DNA of 64,000 bases from Apodemus sylvaticus (taxonomy: Eukaryota > Chordata > Mammalia > Rodentia > Muridae): the NCBI RefSeq assembly GCF_947179515.1, contig NC_067495.1, forward strand, positions 134,943,014-135,007,013. The letters are read 5' to 3'. Below, piece by piece: positions 1-11,060 of the stretch. The notes under the pieces are model-generated. The model was given only the letters and a program-made list of their open reading frames with translations, ran no database searches and had not been told where the DNA came from. Every line of letters starts with the position of its first letter. Positions within the stretch are counted from its first letter, which is position 1. A program made the translations under genes and the position numbers.

Positions 1-243
1 CTTTGATGGTAGCTAAAGTCTTCGGCTTTCTTTACTTTAGGGATAATAGTTTTGATACAATAGTTAACTTTCATTGAGCGCATGTTGTTTCAAACTTTGG
101 GCTAAGTGCTGTTTGTTCCTTTTTCATGTTTTAAACCTGCCTCTTGGGCTAGAGTAGTGCTGTAGTACTTGTTGCTTGCACAAAAGGTAAGCAAACTAGA
201 AGCAGAATCAAGAATACAAAACTCTCTTCCCCCGCTTCCCTCC

Positions 244-245
<2 letters not shown>
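1..245. other. Single-copy sequence, no feature recognised
   Basis: No repeat, exon or RNA signature was recognised. It ends in a C-rich stretch leading into the CT microsatellite. Confidence 0.5.
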
Positions 246-312
<67 letters not shown>

Positions 313-315
313 ACA
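246..315. repeat. Compound (CT)n-(CA)n microsatellite
   Basis: About 42 bases of CT run directly into about 28 bases of CA. The CT-then-CA order on the plus strand recurs near 26.9 and 30.5 kb, where the tracts sit inside SINEs. No SINE body is obvious here. Short open frames across it are low-complexity artefacts. Confidence 0.95.
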
Positions 316-2649
316 GATTCCTGACAATATTACAGTGTTACAGGCTGGGAAATCTAAGATCAAGGTATTTACAAACTGAGAAGACACCAGTTTTCAGATC
401 TACATCCTCGTGTCTTTCCCATTTACAAATAAGCACAATTATTTTTTCCTCATCTCCATGAGGGCATCACTTAAATTGAGTTTAATTCAAGTGAATTTCC
501 TTAATTGTTTACTAATTCATTTGTTCAGAGAGCATATGCACAAGTTCTGGGTTCCCTTCATAGCACTTTAAACAAAACCTCTCCAACCACAACTGTTTTT
601 TTTAATTCATGAGAGTGTAAGTTAGTAATCAACACCCTTCCCTGCTCTCTCTCCATTCTAACAAGAGGAAGCTGTGAAAACTTCAGTGAAACACTCAATG
701 GTGGCTCCTTTGGGGTTTGAAACGCTGGGGCCTTCCCTTCAGGTCTAGTAATTTTATCTCCCACTAAGGCATCTCTATGGGTAGTATTGTTGTCAAAAGA
801 GAGCAAGATTCTAACCTTAAAAACAACTGGTGGTCCTCTGAGCTGAGTTTTTATTTTCTTATTCTGAATATAAAATGCAGTGAAATGATCACATTTTTTT
901 CCTTCTCAAATGGGTGTCCGTACATTTCATTTTGAGAATATTATTTTCCCTTAGTAAATATCTTTCCTGTCCTCTGAGATTTCAATCTCTGCTTTTGAAC
1001 AGCTTGCTAGAGGAGCCTGTTTCACAAGCACAATGGCCTTGGCCTTTCTAGGGAAGACAAAGGGCCAAATTAAAGGCACAGCTGGTGACTTGCCCCGGGC
1101 TGGGCAGGGGAGAGCTAGTTAGTATTCACCCATTTACCTCTGCCCAGTTGGCAGGCTTGCATTTCTCTCTTTTCTCTTCCCATGAAGGCTGGAAGTAAAG
1201 AATCACTAGGTTTTCATTGTACTTTGAGCAGCTGGGGCTATCAGCAAGGGCCTGCCTGGATTTGCCTTCCTTTGGAGTAAAAATGAGAGGGCCGGAAACA
1301 GAATCTAAAGAAAAAAAAAAAAAAAAAGAAAGAAAGAAAAAAACAGGAAATGCAGCAAATAAACACTAACTTTCAACTCCTGGTGCACTTATCTTTCTCC
1401 CTTACAAACAGCATGTACTTCCCTCTGTTTCTGAGATTGTATGATTTTGTTGGGAGATAGTTCTTGCTTTGATAGCATTATAAACAGACAAAGGATAAGT
1501 TTATGTGCCTTATAGGCTCTGGTTTACTTCTTGCAACTAGGCTCTCCTTCCTAAAAGCCTATTCAGCTACAGATTCACTGAAGGATAAGTCCATTGATGA
1601 GGTTAGCATCTTCAAGACCCAATGACCTTTCTTTTAGTAGCACAACCAGCTGGAGACAAGACTCCAACATGTGGCTATTTGAAGGCCATTTTGTATCTGA
1701 ACTGTAAGAACCACTTAGGCCAAGACCGCCTGTATGTTCACCAAGTCCATTTGTTTTTCTTAGACACTCAGAACATGTGTGGTTTTCCCGGGCTCCCTTG
1801 CAGTGAAATTGGGGGAAGAGCCTGAGTTTTAGCTTGTGGAATGTGGGTAGAAGTATTATTTGCTACCTCATGCTTTGGCTCAAAAATATAATACTTTGAG
1901 TTCCTATCTTCATCCTCCCTTCATTTATCACCAACAAGCTTCATCTTATCCAGGACTCTAAAGCTCTCAAGGATGACAAAAGCAATAGATTTGCGGAGGA
2001 AACCTGCTTAGGGGAGATATCAGGAGCATCTGAGTTGGGCTTTGCACAAGGGAACTATAAACTTGGTGTTCTGTCTCTGAGATTAGAGGTTTATTCTTTG
2101 GAACTATAGCAGTCAGCCTACTCTGATTAATGTAGCAAGCTATGGGAACTCCACTACTCAGCACAATGATTTGTAGAAACTGGCTATTCGCAAATGTATC
2201 TTCAATACATTCATTTTTGTCCCCCTACTTTAACTCACAATTAACACTTGGGAATATTGTTAGATACAGGACTAATGTTTCAGTATGAGTACTATTTTAT
2301 GATATATTAGACAGATGGGGTAATTGACCATGAGCTTAACATTTTTAACATAGTTTTAAATGAGCTGTTTCTAAAACAAAATATATGCCACCAAACCTTT
2401 AGGACTGAGGTGAATGAGGGAACAAAAGAGAGGGCTTAGTTGTTCAAAACTTTGTAAATCCATGTCTTAGAATGGGGCATACATTCAACATTCTCACAAG
2501 ATTTCAAAGACATCAAATGACTTATCCTAGACGGGGTCACCTTCTACCCTCAGAGGGAACTGGTTCTTACCCTCTTAGACACTATAGTCCTTTGTACCTT
2601 ACATAAAATAACAACAGTAGCATGCCTCTGAGGTGGGGTTTCCCTTAGG
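316..2649. other. Mostly single-copy DNA
   Basis: No coding exon or interspersed repeat could be supported. An A-rich tract with GAAA units lies at 1311-1345. The open frames at 558-806, 1622-1825 and 1967-2164 are short, lack recognisable domains and look like chance frames. Confidence 0.5.
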
Positions 2650-2790
2650 TATTGTGTTAAAAGGTCTTAGAACATTCATTTTCAGGAAACTCTTCTTTGG
2701 GGAGGATCAAATAAAATAGTATATGCTAAGGCTCTTTGTGAAACATTAAAGTACTGTACAACTGTCACATCATTAACCATTGTTTTACCA
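2650..2790 (+). mobile_element. MIR SINE fragment
   Basis: The stretch around 2703-2765 has the MIR 3'-half pattern: GAGGATCAAATAAAATA, a CTTTGTGAAAC-type segment, then TTAAAGTACTGTACAA. MIR is an ancient tRNA-derived SINE, so this is a fossil inserted before the rodent radiation. Boundaries are approximate. Confidence 0.7.
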
Positions 2791-3039
2791 GTAAAGCCCA
2801 TTTCCTCCTTTTCTGCTCTTTTAATCGGGTAACATAATTTGCTTTACTCATCAGCCACTTAAAAGAACAAGACTTGAAAGGCATATTTGAAATATCTACA
2901 TTGCAGATGTAAATAGTCAAATGCTTGAATTAGATACATGAAGTGGTGTTCCTGGAATGTGTGCTATACACTGAAATGGGAGAATCAAAGCTAGTTTTCC
3001 TATAGAAAACATGTTCCTTGAAGAGACTATAGTAGAATG

Positions 3040-3195
3040 ATTTCCTAACTCTGGGTTGACTTTTATTTTTAAAGGGACTAGTAGTACCTATCCTGACATA
3101 TTATCATGGTTAAATGGGCTGGGTTATATCTATGACACATATGATACAATATCTGGTATATAAACAATACTCTATAAACTAGAGCTCCCATGTTG
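3040..3195 (+). mobile_element. MIR SINE fragment
   Basis: It contains a degraded MIR core and 3' half: AGTAGTACCTATCCTGAC (compare the consensus AATAGTACCTACCTCAT), then ATGGTTAAATGGG, then a CTGGTATATAAACAATACTC-type end. It is strongly diverged and the boundaries are estimates. Confidence 0.55.
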
Positions 3196-3204
3196 TTTTA
3201 ATGA

Positions 3205-3412
3205 TCATCAGTATAGGGTCTGGAACCCTAGTTTGGGTTCAAGAGTTAGCTTTGTTAGACAGAAGGAGGGGCCGAGTGGTGGTGGCGCACATCTTTAATC
3301 CCAGCACTTGGGAGGCAGAGGCAGGTGGGTTTCTGAGTTCGAGGCCAGCCTGGTCTACAGAGTGAGTTCCAGGACAGCCAGGGCTACACAGAAAAACCCT
3401 GTCTCCAAAAAA

Positions 3413-3463
<51 letters not shown>

Positions 3464-3600
3464 AAAATAAACACAAGGCGGGTAATCTTAGAAAAAATAT
3501 TTTATCCTCACTGACACTCATTTCTCTCATATATAAAGTGAGGACAGCGATACTGGAGATTGTCCTGTAAAGTTATTGTGAAGAACAAATGATGCAAATC
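3205..3600 (+). mobile_element. MIR SINE split by a B1 insertion
   Basis: The 5' part (about 3215-3258) reads like the MIR 'tctggaaccc ... gggttcaag' region. The 3' part resumes after the B1 at about 3483 with CATTTCTCTCATATATAAAG followed by a GTTATTGTGAAG segment, as in MIR. The B1 at 3271-3470 separates the halves, so one MIR was interrupted by a much younger SINE. Confidence 0.65.
3271..3470 (+). mobile_element. B1 SINE (Mus type) with expanded (AAAT)n tail
   Basis: It is a full-length B1 starting at GCCGAGTGGTGGTGGCGCAC with the Pol III A- and B-box regions. The 'ggcaggtgggtttctgagttc' body is typical of Mus B1. The tail from about 3405 has expanded into (AAAT)n. Imperfect 12-bp flanking duplications at 3259-3270 and 3471-3482 (10 of 12 identical) mark the insertion. 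Confidence 0.95.
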
Positions 3601-4019
3601 AAATGTCTCCTTTCATCCACAATGATCACAGTTAAGACTAGGAGTGAATGGAGAAGCTGTAGTAGTAACAAACCCCATGGCTTTCCTGAACATACAACCT
3701 TATAATCCAGTTCAATGTGTACATTAATTATAAAAGACTAACAATAGCCAACATTCAGAAGGAATACATCATAATTAGAGTTAAGTGAAGGTGGTCTTTC
3801 TCTCACTTCATTATAATATAATCTCCCTTTTTCTTGATGCTGAGAAATGACACATGAAGTGATGATCTGAGATGTGTATCACAGTGTCAGACTACCATTA
3901 TCTTTCTAATGATAAAGGATGGTTGTTGAGACAAAACAATGCCAGTTGAGCATGAGTAATTGGTGTCATGGAAAGTAGAAGTATAGATAAAGGAGAGCTG
4001 CTATATATGAAAAGCACTT
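3601..4019. other. Single-copy DNA, nothing recognised
   Basis: AT-rich non-coding sequence. No repeat or gene signature was seen. Confidence 0.5.
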
Positions 4020-4378
4020 ATTTTTTTATTAGATATATTCTTTATTTACATTTCAAATGTTGTCCCCTTTTCTGGTCCTCCCCCAAAACCCCCTATCCCA
4101 TCCCCCTCTCCCTGTTCCCCAATCCACCCCCTCCCACTTCCCTGTCCTGGTATTCCTCTACACTGTGGCATCGAGCCTTTCCAGGACCAAGGGCCTCTCC
4201 TCCCTTTGGTGTCCAACAAGATCATCCTCTGCTGCCTATGCATCTGGAGCCATGGGTAACTCCATGTGTACTCTCTGGTTGATGGTTTTGTCCCTGGGAG
4301 CTCTGGGAGTACTGGGTGGCTCATATTGTTGTTCCTCCTATGGCGTTGCAAACCCCTTCAGCTCCTAGGGTCCAAGGC
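4020..4378 (-). mobile_element. L1 3' end (5'-truncated LINE-1)
   Basis: The plus strand reads TTTTATTAGATATATTCTTT and TTTACATTTCAAATGTTGTC, the reverse complement of a mouse L1 3' terminus, followed by the C-rich complement of the G-rich 3' UTR. It ends near the CTCATATTGTTGTTCCTCCT segment. A loose flanking match (ATATATGAAAAGC near 4004, ATATAGAGAAAAC near 4379) may be the TSD. The overlapping frames on both strands here are shadows of 3' UTR sequence. Confidence 0.9.
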
Positions 4379-4870
4379 ATATAGAGAAAACTTCGTTAAT
4401 CCTACCTGGTGTTCTTATGGATATTAAATCTACTCTGAAAAAAAAGACAAGTAAAGGAAAGATGCTACTTTACTCTGGTCTGATGCTCAAAGAATTTTGT
4501 TCCCTTTCATCTATATGAGACTTGCGAGAGTTCTTTTCCATCTTTTGATCTGCTACCCTGATTTCTCAGATCTTTGGCCTCTAAAAGTTCAATGACCTTT
4601 ACTACTACCTCACTTTAGCCACCTTTTCCCACATCTGTGCCATTGACCTTACTACCCAGAACTGTCCAATTTAAACAATAAGATCAAACTGCTTATTTGT
4701 TCAGATTTCCCATTACACATGGCCCTTTGTTCTCCAGTGTTTGGGTTTCTTGTCCCTTCCTCAGTCTCTGCAGTCACCTAATTCTTTGGCTTCCAATTTA
4801 TTCCTGTGGCAGATCACATCAACCATTTTCTTGGCCACATCTCTTCAGCTCCTTAGACATTTAGTTCCTG
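4379..4870. other. Single-copy DNA, nothing recognised
   Basis: Pyrimidine-leaning non-coding sequence without a repeat I can name. Confidence 0.45.
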
Positions 4871-5660
4871 TCTTAGTCAGGGTTTCTATTCCTGCACAAA
4901 CATCATGACCAAGAAGCAAGTTGGGGAGGAAAGGGTTTATTGAGCTTACACTTCCATGCTGCTGTTCATTACCAAAGGAAGTCAGGACTGGAACTCAAGC
5001 AGGTCAGGAAGCAGGAGCTAATGTAGAGGCCATGGAGGGATGTTCCTTACTGGATTGCTTCCCCTGGCTTTCTCAGCTTGCTCTCTTATAGAACCCAGGA
5101 CTACCAACCCAGGGATGGCACCATCCACAATGGGCCCTCCCACCTTGATCACTAATTCAGCCATTAGAAACAATGAATTCATGAAATTCTTAGGCAAATG
5201 GATGGAGCTAGAGAACATCATACTAAGTGAGGTAACCCAGACTCAAAAGGTGAATCATGGTATGCACTCACTAATAAGTGGATATTAACCTAGAAAACTG
5301 GAATACCCAAAACATAATCCACACATCAAATGAGGTACAAGAAGAAAGGAGGAGTGGCCCCTTGTTCTGGAAAGACTCAGTGAAGCAGTATTCGGCAAAA
5401 CCAGAACGGGGAAGTGGGAAGGGGTGGGTGGGAGGACAGGGGAAGAGAAGGGGGCTTACGGGACTTTCGGGGAGTGGGGGGCTAGAAAAGGGGAAATCAT
5501 TTGAAATGTAAATAAAAAAATATATCGAATAAAAAATAAATAAATAAGAGAGAATGCCTTATAACTGGATCTCATGGAGGCATTTCCTCAAGGGAGACTC
5601 GTTTCTCCGTAATAACTGCAGCTTGTGTCAAGTTGACACACAGAACCAGCCAGCACAATA
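4871..5660. mobile_element. Rodent interspersed repeat (RMER1-like, name uncertain), split by L1
   Basis: The left part (4871-5157) starts GTCTTAGTCAGGGTTTCTAT and includes GACCAAGAAGCAAGTTGGGG. The right part (from about 5547) includes GGATCTCATGGAGGCATTTC and GTGTCAAGTTGACACA. I recognise these as two halves of one abundant rodent repeat, but I am not sure of its formal name or class. An L1 3' end sits between the halves. Confidence 0.75.
5158..5546 (+). mobile_element. L1 3' end nested in an older rodent repeat
   Basis: It begins in the last part of L1 ORF2 (the frame contains NNEFMKFLGKWMELENIILS and SLISGY) and runs through a G-rich 3' UTR to GAAATGTAAATAAAAAAATA and an A-rich tail. The flanking repeat reads continuously if this block is removed, so the L1 inserted into it. 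Heavy 5' truncation is usual for L1. Confidence 0.92.
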
Positions 5661-5857
5661 ACTATAATCTAGCAATCAGGGAAAGTTGAAGCTCCAGAAC
5701 TTTTGTGAGTCTCTGACTTTTGTAGCCTAGATTCTGTGAGCTGGTAGAGAAAAATCACATAAGTCTGAAATACACACACTACAATTCAGGTTTCTGAAGT
5801 CTTAAATTCTAGATATTAATCCAAAATTTTAAACTTTTATTTATCTGTTTGTTTGTT

Positions 5858-5990
5858 TAGAACACACTCTCACTATATAGCTTTGACTGTCCTGGAACTC
5901 ACTATGTAGATCAGGCTGTACTTGAACTCTGCCTGCCTTTGCCTCTCCAAGTGCGGTTATTAATAATGTGCACCATTACACACAGCTTAG
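5858..5990 (-). mobile_element. Old B1 SINE
   Basis: The plus strand carries a reverse-complement B1: TGTCCTGGAACTCACTATGT, AGATCAGGCTGTACTTGAAC, CTGCCTTTGCCTC, then GTGCACCATTACACAC. Many substitutions suggest an old copy. A (TTTG)-rich run precedes it. Confidence 0.85.
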
Positions 5991-6032
5991 TTTTATTTTT
6001 GATTCTACATTTTCCACAGATTCTATTTCAAT

Positions 6033-6062
6033 TTATTATTATTATCATTATCATCATCGTCA

Positions 6063-6093
<31 letters not shown>

Positions 6094-6105
6094 ATTATTA
6101 TACAT
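6033..6105. repeat. (ATT)n/(ATC)n microsatellite
   Basis: TTA/TCA triplets run for about 70 bases. The poly-Ile and poly-Tyr frames here are repeat artefacts. Confidence 0.9.
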
Positions 6106-6645
6106 TCTACCAATATTCTTGCCCTCTTATACCAGGCAGACGACCCTACTTCCCACTTCAAAGAAAATGGATTAGCTTGAGAAAACTGCAAGTTCTTAGC
6201 TTCCCAGTCAAAACTAAAAAAATCCAAACCAAACAAGCAAAAAATGTATTCTTGGTGACAGGGTTCAGAACACACTTGAGAAGAGTACATGACCAGGAAC
6301 TGCTCCTTGAACTTTCCTGACTCTTCTTCCTCTAAACTGGTAGTATAACATAGAGAAAGACTTTTCCAGCCTCTCCATGAAACAGTAGATTTTATTTCTT
6401 TTCCCAATTTTATGTCTCTCTGGCTATCTACACAGCCATCCAACCCACCATAGAAAAGCATACCTTGAGCCTTCCTTTGGGACTTCATTTCCATATGACA
6501 ATCCTATGTATGTCTTATAGAACTCAAATAAATTTCTATGATTTTCTCTTGTTAATTTGTCTTTCATTATAAAAACTGAATGTAAGTAAGGAAAAGATAT
6601 TTTGGATTTTTGTTGCTGGTTTTTGCTTATATGTTTTATGCATTA
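6106..6645. other. Single-copy DNA
   Basis: No exon or known repeat was recognised. The 134-residue antisense frame at 6090-6494 has no domain I can name and begins in the microsatellite. Confidence 0.45.
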
Positions 6646-6752
6646 TTTTGAGACAGGGTATTAGTGCATATCCTGGCTGGCCTGTACTCACTATGTGTCC
6701 TTCTGCCTCTACCTCCCAACTGTTGCTATCATGGATGTGTACCATTATACCT
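6646..6752 (-). mobile_element. Degenerate B1-type SINE
   Basis: GAGACAGGGTATTAGTGC, CTGGCTGGCCTGTACTCACT and CTGCCTCTACCTCCCAAC follow the order of a reverse-complement B1. The copy is short and diverged. Confidence 0.7.
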
Positions 6753-6794
6753 GCAACAAGTCCTTAGAGTTTTCTCTGAAGTAGACCAACACAG

Positions 6795-6965
6795 TGAGTA
6801 AGAGCTGGGAACTTGTTACCAGTTGAGGGATCTTGAGTAAGTTACATAAATTCCTTGAGCCTCAGTTTTCCCCACAGTGACCACCTCATAGCTTTGTCCT
6901 GTGGGTTGAGGTAAGCTGAGTAAAGTGCTCACACAAAACATGAAATAAAACCACATTACTATTAT
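6795..6965 (+). mobile_element. MIR SINE
   Basis: It has the MIR core order: GAGGGATCTTGAGTAAGTTA, CTTGAGCCTCAGTTTTCC, CCACCTCATAGC, a diverged GTTGAGGTAAGCTGAG, then AAAGTGCTCACAC. It lies just upstream of an MLT1 LTR and an L2, so this is an ancient repeat cluster. Confidence 0.85.
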
Positions 6966-6987
6966 TGATGTCATTCTTTAGATCTAT

Positions 6988-7307
6988 TGCTTTAGTTGGA
7001 ATGCTGGAGTCTCCAAGGATTTGTATGTTAAAACCTGCTGTCCAAGGAAGTGCTGAGAGGCGATGAGGTTATGAGGATAGAACCATCACAGTGGCCTTAG
7101 AGAGTCCCCTTTTCTTTTGACCATGAGGGGACACAATGAGAGGTGGCTACCTATACACTAGGAAACAAGTCCCCACAAGTCTATGAATCTGTTGGCTCCT
7201 CATTCTTGAACTTTCCAGTCTCTGGGACTGGGAAAACTAACTTTCTGTTAGCTTTAAGCTACTCAGTTTGTGCCATTTTTGTCATAGCATCCTCTGGAAC
7301 ATGGCAG
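6988..7307 (+). mobile_element. MLT1-type LTR (ERVL-MaLR), solo
   Basis: It starts TGCTTTAGTTGGAATGC and follows the MLT1 order: TTTGTATGTTAAAACCT, GAGGTTATGAGGATAGAACC, ACCATGAGGGGACACAATGA, CACAAGTCTATGAATCTG, TTTCTGTTAGCTTTAAGC, TTTTTGTCATAGCA. It ends near ACATGGCA. This is an old non-autonomous retroviral-type LTR with no internal sequence and no coding potential. Confidence 0.85.
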
Positions 7308-7319
7308 TCACTTCGATTG

Positions 7320-7905
7320 CCTCTCTTTTCCACTATTTTTCTCTCTCCTCCACTATTACTCCTCTGCATTCCTCCCTTGAACTACTACAACAGACCTCTT
7401 GCTGACAGCTTTGTCTCCATACTGTTCTCAGTCTGACTTCTATGTGGCAGCCACAAGGTATTTCTGAAGAGTAAATTAAATCTACCTTTCCCCTGATGGA
7501 AGCTCCTCAGTGCTCACCAGTGCCCTCAGGAAAGAATCTAATCTCCTTAAGTCTCTATTTCTATGTCTAAATGTATCATCCGTCTCTATCAGAGTCTTTC
7601 CAAGCTTTAAGTAAATCATCTTCCTCTGATTCTTTTCTTCCTTTCCCTGGTGAGTCTTAATGAATTTTTCAACCTTGGTTCCCTTCTTGGTCATTTGAGA
7701 GTATATTAGGCCCCTTTCTATGCTCCCATGGTACCCTAGAGCCATTCACATCTATTTCTATCCACCCTTAGTAGTGAGATAGCATGACTTAGTTTTCTAT
7801 TAGTCTAGAACTCTTAGTCCTTGAGTATATGGAGTATGTCTTCTTCATAATGTTTAGCATATCTCCTCATTCATCATAAATGGTCAATAAATCATTTCTG
7901 GACGA
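7320..7905 (+). mobile_element. L2 LINE 3' portion
   Basis: It follows the L2 3' order: a degraded 'actactacaacagacctctt' region, CTCAGTGCTCACCAGTGCCC, TCCTTAAGTCTC, ATGCTCCCATGGTACCCTAG, then a terminal GTCAATAAATCATTTCTGGA. L2 is an ancient CR1-like LINE. The ORF is too decayed to score. Confidence 0.82.
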
Positions 7906-8136
7906 ATAAAGAAAAAGATATTATCTAAAGGTCAATATTTCAATTTTACCTAGAAATATCTATGCCATATGTTCTTGGTCCAATGTAAGTCACCGACTTG
8001 TTCAACTAGAGCATTCTGAAATATATAAGAAGACAGCATGTAAATGATTCTCCATCTTCCTCTGAACAGGTACTATTGATCTTCTTCTCACACTGCCCCC
8101 ACAATATTTTTTGTCTGTGAACATCAGCAACTTTTT

Positions 8137-8322
8137 TTTGCTTATTTTTATGTTATGTGCATTGGTGTAGTGTTTTGCCTGCATGTCTGTGTAAGAATGT
8201 TGTATCTTCTGAAATTGGAGTTACAGAGAGTTGTAAGCTGCCACGTGGGTGCTGGGAATTGAATCTGGGTCTGCTAGATGAGCAGCTGGTGTTCCTAACC
8301 ACTAAGCCATCTCTCCAGTCCT
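8137..8322 (-). mobile_element. B3-type SINE (B2 clade)
   Basis: In reverse complement it starts in the tRNA-derived head (plus strand: ACCACTAAGCCATCTCTCCA), followed by TGCTGGGAATTGAATCTGGG, GAAATTGGAGTTACAGAGAG and TTTTGCCTGCATGTCTGTG. The body is of B3 type rather than young B2. Confidence 0.9.
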
Positions 8323-10291
8323 GAATACCAGAAACTTAATGACAGAAATTTAGTACCTAGCACAGCACTGAAGGAGTACTGACATTTGGGCCTAGTGTCA
8401 GAGAGAATCTATTGGGTTGTTTTTTTTTTTTTTCCAGAGAACTTTTTCAGAGAAATCAATTTACTATAATATTGTTTATGTATTGTCTGGTGTTGAGATA
8501 CTGTCATGGTTGGAGTCCCAAAGGAGAAATCAAGAGTGATTTTTATAATGTTCAGTGATGTGAATACTAAATAAGTGGTAGAGAAATGTCAGAAGTATGT
8601 TTAGGGCCATTTCAGAAATTGTGGAAAATTCTGTCCTAACCCCAACCAAAAATAATTTAAAGACTTTTTTCCATAAAAATCAAGTGAGCATCCCAAATAT
8701 TGGTATTTAAATTTAAACATTCTAATACAGTACAATCCAAGATAGATTAATTTGATACATGCTGAGAAATGATAGCAGAAAAATATTAAAGGTTTTTGTT
8801 TTCCATAAATAAACCATTATCTTTCTATCAGAGGCAGAAAACTTTATGTGTCTGTCTATTAAGAACACTGCAGTTCATAAGCTATGAGTATCTCACATTG
8901 GACTGAAATACTTCAGGCAGATTTCCCTGGCATTGTGTGCTATGAAAGCATATTCAGTGCAAAGAAGACATGTTGCATGATCCAAACCAAGGTCGCAATG
9001 AAGTCCCACAATGCCTATGCACCAGCAGTGCCAGCAGTGCCAGCAATGACTCAGAGTCATTATATGTGTGATTTTGAATTCAAAACGTTGTATGGTTGCC
9101 AACTGTTTCGGGACCCTCCCCTTCAATTATGAGCTCATGGTTTGTGAAGCTGCACTGTGGAGTAGCAGGTCGTTTCTCCTTGTATGTGAGGCTGACCAGC
9201 AGGGGCACAGCCTTACAAGAATATACATTCAAGAAACAGTTTCTATGGAATGGGCATCTCTCTTGTGCTATTTTAAAGTCGGAAAAGCAATCAGTTGTAG
9301 GATCAGAGGTTCTATATATTCGACTGACCTTTTTCTGTTTCTTTGTTGTCTTGTGAAAAAAAATGCTTTGGGGCCACCTCTGATAGCTAAGTTTTTATAG
9401 GCAGAACTGTGAAATTGGACATTCTGGTCATGTTTCAGGCCTACATTATTTCTGTTAAAGCTTGGTTAATGTTTTTTTTTTTTTCTGTTGTGACTTTATT
9501 TTCTATTTCACGCTACTTATGGACAAATACAGGAGACTCCAATTTCACCCAAGAAGTAGAAGAATCTTGGCCACATCTCAGAAAAAGGGGGAGCACCTAG
9601 TTCAAAATGTTCTGGTACTTAGGACTGTGCTGAACAGGGACATTCTATGAATCCCTGGGGTGGGGCCAGCTGGCACTTTTCAGCAAGTTGTAGCTATAGA
9701 CAGCTGGGAGGGGTTAGCCTATGCATGTGTGCTTGTGCCTATGTAGAGAAAAACATTTGTTATAGAGATACCTAATCAATCATTATGCAGATAAACAAGC
9801 CAAGTGAGGAGTTGTGGGGAATAGGAATAGTTCATGTCAGAAGATATTGGAATGACTATCAGAGCCTGTGCATCCCTCCTCCTAAGGAGGATGCTAATGG
9901 GGTGCTTGTCTTCCTTTGGATCTCATAGCTAAGCTGGACTGCATGGCGTGAACTACTTGAATTCCTGTCTGGAAAGATGACCACTGGTTTCAGAATACAA
10001 GCTGAGAAAAGCAGCACCTCAGCAGCTGTGGCATTTCTCGTCACCTCTCCCAATCCCGGCCTCACTGACATGCCAGAGCAGTGTGAGGGAGTCATAGGAG
10101 GGAAAAACAACACTAAGTACAAAGACAATTCCGTAGGCTTTATATTAACACTTAGCCATGTGAACATAAGGCTAGTGGCTCGTCTTAAAACTCAAACTAT
10201 GTTAGTGTCTTAGTGGAAACTGCCTGTTCTCACAAGTCCAAACAGCACTCACGCTTTCATAGAAGAACACAGGTAATGGGAGAGTTTAGAG
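8323..10291. other. Mostly single-copy DNA
   Basis: No repeat or gene was identified. Minor features are a T tract near 8422-8433 and a short 9-bp tandem repeat (CAGCAGTGC-type) near 9021-9050. Short frames at 8884-9132, 9068-9400 and 9859-10213 lack recognisable domains or good initiation context. I call them chance frames. Confidence 0.5.
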
Positions 10292-10482
10292 CAGCAGCTC
10301 TCCACCTGTGGATCATGACCCCTTCAGCAAAAGACTATCTCCAAAAATATTAACATTACAATTAGTAACAGTAGCAAAATTAGTTATGAAGTAGCAATGA
10401 AACAGTTTTATGACTGGGGAGTCACCACAGCATGAGGAGCTGCATTAAAGGGTCACGGTGTTAGGAAGGTGGAGAACCACTT
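10292..10482 (+). mobile_element. URR1-type hAT-Charlie MITE
   Basis: Imperfect terminal inverted repeats are visible: CAGCAGCTCTCCACCTGTGG at the left and GGTGGAGAACCACTT at the right (consensus CAGTGGTTCTCAACC). The interior includes AACAGTAGCAAAATTAG and TTATGAAGTAGCAATGAAAC. Flanking 8-mers GTTTAGAG (10284-10291) and GTTCAGTG (10483-10490) match at 6 of 8, consistent with a decayed 8-bp hAT duplication. It is non-autonomous, with no transposase. Confidence 0.9.
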
Positions 10483-10769
10483 GTTCAGTGCATTAAAAAC
10501 AAACCCAACTTGTCTGAAGACCTGATAAAGTCCTAAGCTATGGAAAATGTTAAAAAGCAAGCTGGGCTCTATTCTCAGGCAGTTCTGATTAGTTCTGTTA
10601 CATGTTTTTGTTTTCAGACCTAGTATTGAAAATGTCTTTTTGTTTCTTTATGATGATTTATGGAGAAAACTGGTGCAATCCAAGATAGATAGACATTAAA
10701 GAAAACAGGCACTTCTAAAGTCAAACTATAACCAAATATTATCATCTCTTAGTGTGGCTTTTCTGTCAC

Positions 10770-11060
10770 ACTGTGTGTGTGGGGGGAGGGGGCGTGCACA
10801 AGCCTGAGTGCATATGGACACTAGAGGTTAATATCAAGTGTCTTCTTCAGTCATGCTCTATCCTATATTTTGAGACAGTGTCTCTCATTGAACCTTGGGG
10901 TTACTGAGTCAGTTGAATGGGCTGGCCAATAAACTCCAGGGTAATCTCCTGTATCCGCTTGCACAGGACTGTGCCTAGCTTTTACATGAGTTTTGTGGAT
11001 TGCATGCAGGTCGTCATGCTTGCACAGCAAGCACTTTACCAACTGTGGCTCTACTTTTGA
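10770..11060 (-). mobile_element. B4A SINE (ID-B1 fusion)
   Basis: The plus strand reads a reverse-complement B4: GAGGTTAATATCAAGTGTCT, TTTGAGACAGTGTCTCTCAT, GGGCTGGCCAATAAACTCCA, then an ID-like tail CATGCTTGCACAGCAAGCAC and TTTACCAACTGTGGCTC. The B1-like half precedes the ID-like half, as expected for the minus strand. Confidence 0.87.

Noticed and set aside
4046..4368. Three overlapping frames of about 100 residues on both strands
   Set aside because: Complement and sense of an L1 3' UTR.
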